A DNA stretch of 41,705 nucleotides, taken from NCBI GenBank assembly GCA_016931775.1, contig JAFGEC010000648.1, positions 1-41,705 on the forward strand. The letters are read 5' to 3'. The notes beneath the pieces were generated by a model. The model was given only the letters and a program-made list of their open reading frames with translations, was not told the origin of the DNA and did not search any database. The stretch is from Candidatus Zhuqueibacterota bacterium. Its GTDB lineage: Bacteria; Zhuqueibacterota; Zhuqueibacteria; Residuimicrobiales; JAFGEC01. Shown here in pieces: positions 29,901 to 35,851 of the stretch; the first letter of the stretch is position 1; each line of letters begins with the position of its first letter. A program made the position numbers and the translations under genes.

Positions 29901-30730
29901 CTGTGGCTAAAGCTACTGCACAAGGAAACGATATTACGGTTGATATCGCACAAGCAAAAGGTGTGCCCGGAACGGCTGTAATAAATTTTATTGACAACAT
30001 CACACTTGAAAAAAATATCTATTTCTTAAATTTTGATGTTAAATCGGTGAACGATGAATTTAACAGTGCCTCCGTTGGACAACAATGGGAATGGGTCAGA
30101 GAAAACCCGGCAGCTTACAGCCTTTCCAAGAAACCTGGTTGGCTTACGATAACCAGTGAGGCAGGAGATGTATCTGAGGTCACAAACAATGCCAGGAACA
30201 TTCTGGTACAGAGTGCAAACAACGATTGGACGATTGAAACAAAACTGGTTTGCTCCAGAATTCCATCCCAACCGGAAAATGCCGGAATTTTAGTTTACCA
30301 GGATGACCATACTTTTGTAAAACTGATGTTCAGAGCAGTTATCAAAAGAACGAGATTTAGAAGGTCTGGGGGCGCGCAAGTACAACCCGGAACAATAGAC
30401 CTGATTATTGAAGAAAATGATATTACAAAATCTTTGGCAACCTTTGACCTCCGGCAGGAAGTGACGGATAATAACGCGTTAATACTTAAACTGGAGAAAA
30501 AAGGCAGCGTTTACACAGCCTTTTATTCATTGGATGGCGTGAAATTTGAAAAGCTCGGAACCGCCGATATGTTGTTAAAGGATATCAGGGCAGGATTTAT
30601 TGTATGTGACGGCGTCATAACGCAGAATATGAAAAGCACATTTTGGTTCGATCCGGATACGACCAAACCGGACACACCATTTGATGTTTCGTTCGATTAC
30701 TTCCATATCAAGAATAGTGGACTCGAATAA
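26909..30730 (+). CDS. Large multidomain GH3 beta-glycosidase (copy B)
   Basis: Paralog of the 21972-25808 gene with the same domain order and nearly the same length (1273 versus 1278 aa). Even the N-terminal export segment is shared (LCGFIMMAFLPG versus LCGFSMMAFLPG). Nucleophile Asp268 lies in GYVTGDCGAI and the acid pair in GREESDRFSLLLPGNQ. A beta-rich insert interrupts the GH3 C-domain (about 455-592), followed by fibronectin III-like, Big_2-like and concanavalin A/DUF1349-like domains. The C-terminal module of copy B differs most (a CSRIPSQPENAGILVYQDD region). AAAGGAG (26892-26898) precedes the ATG, a better ribosome site than copy A has. Probably beta-xylosidase or beta-glucosidase; a substrate shift between copies is possible. 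Confidence 0.9.
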   Translation: MKTVRTILAILCGFIMMAFLPGAQKAKTPIYLNTAYSFKERAADLVSRMTLEEKQSQLGNTMPPIPRLGINHYDVWGEALHGIMGRNNNSGMTATSFPNSVAAGATWDPDLIKRETSVIADEARGFNHDLIFTLTYWSPVVEPARDPRWGRTAETFGEDPFLVSQIAGGFVQGLMGDNPTYLKAVPCGKHYIANNTEFNRHTGSADMDDRDMREYYLQPYKTLIEEDHLPAIMTAYSAVNSIPVSASKFLVDSLARKTFGMDGYVTGDCGAISDMVSGHHYAKNNAEAAAMGLKSGVDTDCGGIYQTSALEALNKGLITEADMDRALVNMFSIRMRLGEFDPQNIVPYAGIKPSIINDPSHNDLAVEMATKTPVLLKNENVAKTDKKVLPLDAKSIKKIAVLGPQADKVELGDYSGQVEPELRITPLAGIQNYVQQKGLDIEVVTSSGGNTQRKNDFFNVISFSTVGKDGTVQEYDATKFDNAAKGLITSARFGRNSVRGIKDGDWTSYNDIDVTDLDSIKFNMNVIANGGQIEVRIGSASGNILASQMVEGDQQGGFRGFGRSVTIPAKINTLGITGPQTLCFVYREPEPEATDQETLSMAASADVAVIFVGTDQSTGREESDRFSLLLPGNQNELIKSIAAVNPFTIVVMQTMGMVEVEQFKNNPNIPGIIWTGYNGQAQGTAMAKILFGDVNPGGKLNVTWHKSVNDLADFDDYTLRGESGKNGRTYWYFNKDVSYEFGYGLSYTTFEYSHFSISKSRITPNDKVTVNVDVKNTGDVDGDEIVQIYLKTPDSPASWQRPVKRLKGFKRVTIPAGQIKTVSINIDCSDLWFWDPKNDRISFDQGKYIFEIGASSKDIRGQVEADMSGTYASVLKTVVAECERVVFRPGDTAQTSVTASMSDDSFLNIEDAIVIYKSNNPAVASVDEKGNVTAKGVGAASIFAYVTVGGKTVSNSFPVKIMPDLNPKSITVNGKNIDGFDKKIKAYSYLLTDNSKIPVAKATAQGNDITVDIAQAKGVPGTAVINFIDNITLEKNIYFLNFDVKSVNDEFNSASVGQQWEWVRENPAAYSLSKKPGWLTITSEAGDVSEVTNNARNILVQSANNDWTIETKLVCSRIPSQPENAGILVYQDDHTFVKLMFRAVIKRTRFRRSGGAQVQPGTIDLIIEENDITKSLATFDLRQEVTDNNALILKLEKKGSVYTAFYSLDGVKFEKLGTADMLLKDIRAGFIVCDGVITQNMKSTFWFDPDTTKPDTPFDVSFDYFHIKNSGLE

Positions 30731-30755
30731 ATCTTTCATAAAGAGGATTATTGAC

Positions 30756-31121
30756 ATGAAGAAGACGACTTTTTTTATTACAGCACTGCTGATTTTCAGT
30801 GGAGTACAAACAACCACTGCACAGGAAAAAGACAAAAAAAAGGTTGTTCCGGGTGAACAGGCACCTCCTGCCGACCCGGGCCAGAGGAATTTCGGCGGAT
30901 TTTTGTCCGGGCAGCAACGGCCACGACCGCAGCGTCCGCGTCCGGAACCGGAAGCTTTTAAAGGAGATAATTCCGGTCACGGAATGATTTTTACCACCTT
31001 TGAAGGGAAACGGCTGCTCATCATCCACCATGCTGAGGAAAGAGGACCACGTAAACCACAGCTTTACGGGATCGATGATTCCGGTGATAAATTGCTGCTT
31101 GGACCGAGATATTATCCGTGA
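30756..31121 (+). pseudogene. Orphan GH43 C-terminal fragment behind its own signal peptide
   Basis: A 121-residue frame starting at ATG 30756 (AAGAGG upstream), 26 bases after the GH3 copy B stop. Residues 1-23 are a good signal peptide ending TTAQ. Residues 24-70 are Lys/Pro/Arg-rich (QQRPRPQRPRPEPE). Residues 73-116 (SGHGMIFTTFEGKRLLIIHH, then PQLYGIDDSGDKLLLG) match the last propeller blade of GH43 enzymes. There, 'G-H-G-M-x-F-x-T-F-D-G' is followed by an 'R-x-x-L-F-E-I-E-D-x-G-D' ending. The first four blades and all catalytic residues are absent. It could be a pseudogene left by internal deletion, or a small secreted protein kept for another use; the frame and ribosome site are intact. 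Confidence 0.65.
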
Positions 31122-31209
31122 TGAATCAAGAATGCACCGTATGATTCAATAAGTCTAAATTTGTTAAATTTACAGATGGTTTACTCATTTAAAAAAAGGA
31201 ACGACTCTT

Positions 31210-32778
31210 ATGAAGAATATAACACTTTTTATTGCAGTGTTGGTTCTGTTTGTAGGATGCAGCAACATGCCGCAAACTGTTTCGTCGCTCGTAAAAGTCG
31301 ATGGCGGAATTGTAGAGGGGACGACCGAAGACGGATTGACTGTTTTTAAAGGTATTCCCTTTGCCGCGCCGCCTGTTGGTGACCTTCGCTGGCAAGCCCC
31401 CCAGCCCGTTGTACAATGGGATACCGTGTTGCAGGCAAACAAGTTCGCTCCCGGCCCGATTCAAGGCTGGAATCCTCCCTCAGGCAAAAGTGAGGATTGT
31501 CTTTACCTGAACGTCTGGACACCGGCTAAATCCACCGGTGATCGTATTCCGGTCCTGGTGTGGATTTACGGCGGCGGATTCAATGGCGGTTCCACAGCGG
31601 AATTGAACTACAGCGGAGAGAATCTTGCGAAAAAGGGAGTGGTGCTTGTCAGCATTGCCTACCGTGTCGGCCATCTCGGGTTTCTGGCTCATCCGGAATT
31701 GAGTGCGGAGAGCCCAAATCACATTTCAGGGAATTACGGCCTTCTCGATATGATCGCAGGTCTGCGATGGGTGCAGAAAAATATCCGTGTTTTCGGCGGC
31801 GATCCCGGTAAAGTAACGATTTTCGGCGAGTCTGCCGGGGGTATTGCGGTCAGTATGCTGTGCGTTTCACCGCTTGCCAAGGGAATCTTCCATGGCGCCA
31901 TTTCCCAGAGCGGCGGTTCGTTCGGACCTCCCCGGCCTACCACCTATCCCGGCGAGAACATGAAACGCCTCGATGTTGCGGAAAGTGACGGGCTGGCGTA
32001 TACAAAGAGTGCGGGCGCCTCATCCCTTGCGGAATTACGGAATATTCCGGCTGACAGTTTACCGGGAGGCGGTTTCGGCAAGGGTATGGCATGGCCTATT
32101 ATAGACGGATGGGTGATTCCTGACGATCAATACACACTCTATGAAGCAGGGAAATTTAATGACACGCCAATCCTGGTGGGCTACAACTCGGACGAGGGCG
32201 CCAGCTTTACCCGGACAAGAGATCCGAAAGCGTTTATCGCCGCTGCCAGGGAACGTTACGGAAAGTTTGCCGACGACCTGTTAAAGGCTTATCCTGTCGG
32301 TGAAAAGTCAATACCAAAAACAGCCCGCGACCTGGCCCGCGATGCAGCGTTCGGCTGGCAAACATGGAGTTGGGCACGGCTTCAGGCAGAGATGGGAAAA
32401 TCCAAGGCCTACTTTTACTATTTCGATCAACACCCGGACTATCCTGAAGACTCACCCCGCTTCGGGTTTGGATCTCCCCACGGACAGGATGTGGCATACG
32501 TTTTTCAGCATCTCGATGCGTCTAATCCGGAGACGACAGAGTCCGATCTGGCTATATCTGAAGCAATGGCGACGTATTGGACAAACTTTGCAAAATTTGG
32601 GCATCCCAACGGAGAGGGTGTACCCGAATGGCCGGCATTTAGTGACGAAACACCCGATGTGATGTATTTTGGCCCGACACCGCATATCGGTCCGGTACCC
32701 AGTCTGGAATCTCTCAAGGTCCTCGATGCCTATTTCCAATGGCGGCGTACGCCGGAGGGAGAATCGTGGGCAAAATAA
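31210..32778 (+). CDS. Lipoprotein type-B carboxylesterase
   Basis: Member of the type-B carboxylesterase family (once CE10; para-nitrobenzyl esterase-like). The signal peptide carries a lipobox ending LFVGC (Cys17), so it is probably lipid-anchored. Family landmarks are FKGIPFAAPPVGDLRW (46-61), EDCLYLNVWTP (95-105) and YGGGFNGGS (120-128, oxyanion hole). The triad is nucleophile Ser208 in FGESAGG, Glu329 in GYNSDEGASF and His424 in GSPHGQDV. The length of 522 aa is normal and no key residue is missing. AAAGGA at 31195-31200 precedes the ATG. It may remove acyl groups from plant polysaccharide or small esters; the substrate is not evident. The gene and the GH51 after it are GC-richer than the GH3 genes. 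Confidence 0.9.
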   Translation: MKNITLFIAVLVLFVGCSNMPQTVSSLVKVDGGIVEGTTEDGLTVFKGIPFAAPPVGDLRWQAPQPVVQWDTVLQANKFAPGPIQGWNPPSGKSEDCLYLNVWTPAKSTGDRIPVLVWIYGGGFNGGSTAELNYSGENLAKKGVVLVSIAYRVGHLGFLAHPELSAESPNHISGNYGLLDMIAGLRWVQKNIRVFGGDPGKVTIFGESAGGIAVSMLCVSPLAKGIFHGAISQSGGSFGPPRPTTYPGENMKRLDVAESDGLAYTKSAGASSLAELRNIPADSLPGGGFGKGMAWPIIDGWVIPDDQYTLYEAGKFNDTPILVGYNSDEGASFTRTRDPKAFIAAARERYGKFADDLLKAYPVGEKSIPKTARDLARDAAFGWQTWSWARLQAEMGKSKAYFYYFDQHPDYPEDSPRFGFGSPHGQDVAYVFQHLDASNPETTESDLAISEAMATYWTNFAKFGHPNGEGVPEWPAFSDETPDVMYFGPTPHIGPVPSLESLKVLDAYFQWRRTPEGESWAK

Positions 32779-32798
32779 GTATTTCAATTAAAAAAATA

Positions 32799-32969
32799 AT
32801 GCGGTTGGAATTGTTGCCAGATCGAAACAGAATTTTGGCGGCCATCATTTTTGTGGTGATGGCCGCGTCTGTAAATCTGATCTATGCACAGGAAAACATC
32901 GATGTCGGTGAAACAGGCTGGCACGTTAAACGGCCGGTCATGGCATCGGCCTGCGATAACGGTAATTAA
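32799..32969 (+). pseudogene. Signal-peptide remnant of a secreted protein
   Basis: A 56-residue open frame in the gap between the carboxylesterase and the GH51. It reads as a basic start (MRLELLPDRNR), a hydrophobic core (ILAAIIFVVMAASVNLI), a YAQ cleavage site and only about 25 mature residues (ENIDVGETGWHVKRPVMASA and on). I see no ribosome site. It looks like the 5' end of a lost secreted-protein gene, but a genuine small secreted peptide cannot be excluded. A perfect hairpin (32838-32866) lies inside it. Confidence 0.45.
32838..32866 (+). repeat. Perfect 10-bp inverted repeat (hairpin)
   Basis: GCGGCCATCA (32838-32847) and TGATGGCCGC (32857-32866) are exact reverse complements around a 9-base loop. 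It is GC-rich and 60 bases after the carboxylesterase stop. No T-run follows. It could be an attenuating or stabilising hairpin between the esterase and GH51, or a coincidence within a remnant coding frame. Confidence 0.5.
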
Positions 32970-32985
32970 CTATGGAGAGTCACCT

Positions 32986-35556
32986 ATGAAAACTCTTTTT
33001 ACTTATATTGTAAAAAAACATTTATCACAATGTTTTATCCTTCTGTGGGTCATGATGTTCTCTGCGTCCGCTTTTTCCGCCGGTCCAGGCAGGATCGTCT
33101 TGCAGGCAAACAAGCCAGGCGCCGAAATCAGTCCGATGTTTTATGGGATTATGACCGAGGAGATCAATTATTCTTACGAGGGCGGATTGTACGGCGAATT
33201 GATTCAGAACCGCATCTTCCGGAATCCCCTGGGTGGTGGTTCGGCGCCTCCGGTCTCCGGGACCGATGAACCGGGCTTGTTCAGGAGCGAACATTATTCC
33301 ATGAGCGCTTTCTCCTGCAAAATTCCCAACGGCAAGTATATCGCAAAGCTCTACTTTGCAGAGACGTACGCGGGTATTGCCGGCCCCGGCGAGCGCGTCT
33401 TTTCCTTCGATGTCCAGGGGCAAAAGTTCAAGGACTTTGACATTTGGATCAAGGCCGGCGGTCCCAACCGCGCCTACATCGAAACGGTGCCTGTGGAAGT
33501 GACCGATGGAGAGTTCCGTATAAATTTCACACCCCGGATCGAGAATCCGGCCATTAACGCGATTGAAATTTTTCCACAGGAAGGGACATCCGGATCCACC
33601 GTTCGGATCCGGGCCGGACAGGCCAACCCATATAAGGATTCAAACGGCAATGTTTGGCAGGGGGAGAAAGGCTTTGAAGGAGGCAGTACGGTCGATCACG
33701 GCCCACTCGTAGAGGCTCCGGGCGACTGGATACCGGGTGTTCCCCACTGGTTTCTCGTGACTTCGACCGGGGCTGAAGCCACCGCAGTTGCAGACACGAG
33801 TGATCCCATTAACAACACCGCCTTGACGACGAGTCTAAAGCTTACGATAAAAAATGTTCCCAACGGGGGGCGCGTTGCTGTTGCCAATGACGGGTATTGG
33901 GGTATTCCCGTCAAGCCCAACTGCACCTATTTGTGTTCTTTCTACGCCAAAGCCTCGGAAGGCTTCTCCGGGCCATTGACTGCCTCCATCGAGTCCAACG
34001 ATGGCGCAACAGTTTTCGCCTCCGTGATAATCCCTGTCGTCACCGACACATGGAAACACTACAAGGTCAGCCTGAAATCCGGGCAGGTCACGCCCACAGC
34101 CGACACCCGTTTTGTGATCTCGGCCGGTTCGAAAGGCACGGTTAACTTTAATCTCGTATCGTTGTTCCCGCCGGTATTCACGGAACGTTTCGGTGCTGCC
34201 CTGGGTGGACGTCCCGTCACGGGTTTCCGGCCGGACATTATGCGGCTTCTGGACGATATGCACCCGGCGTTCCTGCGTTTCCCCGGAGGTAATTATATTG
34301 AAGGATCCAATTTTGCGAATCGTTTCGATTGGAAAGCAATGATCGGACCGTGGGAAGACCGTCCCGGCCATTTAAGCCCGTGGGGCTACCGGTCGTCGGA
34401 TGGATTGGGCCTGCTGGAATTCCTCGAATGGTGCGAAGAATTAAATATGGAGCCGGTTGTGGGTGTTTATGCCGGCCTGCACCTCAATGGCGGCCGTGAT
34501 GTAAGGACAGGCGAAGCATTGAAGCCGTTTGTTCAGGAAGCACTGGATGAAATTGAATATATCACCGGAGATGTAACCACCGAATGGGGCGCCCGCCGCG
34601 CCAGGGACGGCCATCCGGAACCGTTCAAACTCACCTATGTCGAGATCGGCAATGAGGATTTCCTTAACAATGGCACACGCTCTTATCAGGGACCGGAAGG
34701 CCGCTTTGCCATGTTCTATAACGCCATCAAGGCCAAATACCCTGATATTCAAGTGATTGCAACGGTCGATCCGGGAGTACCGCATGATGTCATCGACAAT
34801 CACCATTATATGTCACCCAACACCGCCATCCGCAATGCCCATCTGTATGACAATGCCGATCGTAACGGTCCGAAGATATTTGAAGGTGAATGGGCTTCCC
34901 AGGAGCGCGGCGTACAACGCGGGTTGACTCCCTCCTTCCGGTGCGCTTTGTCCGATGCCGCGTTTCTTACCGGTCTTGAGCGGAACGCCGATATCGTCAT
35001 CATGAACTGCTATGCCCCACTGTTTACCCGCGTGAATCCGGGCGGCAGCCAGTGGAGAACGAATCTTATCGGCTACAACACCCTGACCAGCTTCGGGTCA
35101 CCATCGTACTATGTACAAAAGATGTTCTTTAAAACAAAAGGTGACCGGGTTATCCCTGTTACCAAAATCGTTCCTCAGACGATACCGGCTATCGAATCCG
35201 TTCAGGAACCTGCACAGACATCCGCAGGGCGCTTCAGCCGTGATGACGCTTCACCCAATCCCAACGAGCCCCTCTTCGCCTGTGCCGGCAAAGAGGACGC
35301 TTCCGGTGACATCATTTTAAAGGTCGTCAATGTTTTTGACGTGGATCAAACCCTGACCGTAGAACTGACGGGTGCCGATGTTTTATCCGTGGCCACAGGT
35401 GAGGTCATGGAGGGCGAACTCGATGCGATCAATTCCGTGGAGAATCCGTTCCACACGGTGCCCAGGCGTTTTATCGTCACCGATGCCGGCTCCAACTGGA
35501 CGCACACATTCCCAGGACATTCCATTACGGTCATTCGGTTCAAGACCAAAAACTGA
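32986..35556 (+). CDS. GH51 alpha-L-arabinofuranosidase with malectin-like and CBM4_9-like inserts
   Basis: Secreted alpha-L-arabinofuranosidase. ATG 32986 (GGAGAG just upstream) opens a signal peptide ending SAFSA (residue 32); the frame is open further back to 32884 but lacks support there. The GH51 start (ISPMFYGIMTEEINYSYEGG and LYGELIQNRIFRN, 48-80) is followed by insertions before the barrel resumes at FRPDIMRLLDDMHPAFLRFPGGNY. Residues about 95-200 are malectin-like (IPNGKYIAKLYFAETYAG, ERVFSFDVQG, INAIEIFPQ). Residues about 205-235 look like a malectin N-terminus, out of usual order. Residues about 238-400 are CBM4_9-like. Catalytic Glu557 is in EIGNEDF (acid/base) and Glu635 in FEGEW (nucleophile). 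The length of 856 aa reflects the inserts. It likely removes arabinose from arabinoxylan or arabinan. Confidence 0.9.
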   Translation: MKTLFTYIVKKHLSQCFILLWVMMFSASAFSAGPGRIVLQANKPGAEISPMFYGIMTEEINYSYEGGLYGELIQNRIFRNPLGGGSAPPVSGTDEPGLFRSEHYSMSAFSCKIPNGKYIAKLYFAETYAGIAGPGERVFSFDVQGQKFKDFDIWIKAGGPNRAYIETVPVEVTDGEFRINFTPRIENPAINAIEIFPQEGTSGSTVRIRAGQANPYKDSNGNVWQGEKGFEGGSTVDHGPLVEAPGDWIPGVPHWFLVTSTGAEATAVADTSDPINNTALTTSLKLTIKNVPNGGRVAVANDGYWGIPVKPNCTYLCSFYAKASEGFSGPLTASIESNDGATVFASVIIPVVTDTWKHYKVSLKSGQVTPTADTRFVISAGSKGTVNFNLVSLFPPVFTERFGAALGGRPVTGFRPDIMRLLDDMHPAFLRFPGGNYIEGSNFANRFDWKAMIGPWEDRPGHLSPWGYRSSDGLGLLEFLEWCEELNMEPVVGVYAGLHLNGGRDVRTGEALKPFVQEALDEIEYITGDVTTEWGARRARDGHPEPFKLTYVEIGNEDFLNNGTRSYQGPEGRFAMFYNAIKAKYPDIQVIATVDPGVPHDVIDNHHYMSPNTAIRNAHLYDNADRNGPKIFEGEWASQERGVQRGLTPSFRCALSDAAFLTGLERNADIVIMNCYAPLFTRVNPGGSQWRTNLIGYNTLTSFGSPSYYVQKMFFKTKGDRVIPVTKIVPQTIPAIESVQEPAQTSAGRFSRDDASPNPNEPLFACAGKEDASGDIILKVVNVFDVDQTLTVELTGADVLSVATGEVMEGELDAINSVENPFHTVPRRFIVTDAGSNWTHTFPGHSITVIRFKTKN

Positions 35557-35851
35557 TGCGCCCGGTGAAAGGAGATTTTATAAAAGAAAGTGAATTTATT
35601 TTTTAAAACTCTTTTTTTTTTTAATTATTTTTGCTATTTTATTGTGGCGATGGTAACGTTACCGGAATTCAAAAGGATCTACAACGGACAGAAATGAAAA
35701 GTTGAATTCATTCAAACAGCAGTTTTATGCAAATCCTTAAAAATTGGATCATATAAAAGTTGAACCTGTCAACAGGTAGAATCAAAATATCTTGGGCATT
35801 TAGACAGGTATTAGGAAAAAGTCAGCTTGATTTTATCAGAAGGACAATAAT
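35557..35851. promoter_or_regulatory. 295-base regulatory region before GH31
   Basis: No gene. It contains a T-rich tract and TATTTTTG at 35626-35633, which fits the FCB-type minus-7 consensus TAnnTTTG, although no good minus-33 box is visible. A LacI-type palindrome lies just downstream, and AAGGA at 35841-35845 is the ribosome site of the GH31 gene. It probably drives the GH31-GH3 pair. Confidence 0.45.
35652..35663. promoter_or_regulatory. Candidate LacI-family operator
   Basis: GGTAACGTTACC is a perfect 12-base palindrome with the central CG typical of LacI-family operators. It sits about 190 bases before the GH31 start and about 20 bases after the minus-7-like box, a position suited to repression. 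No regulator gene is in the window. Confidence 0.55.
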
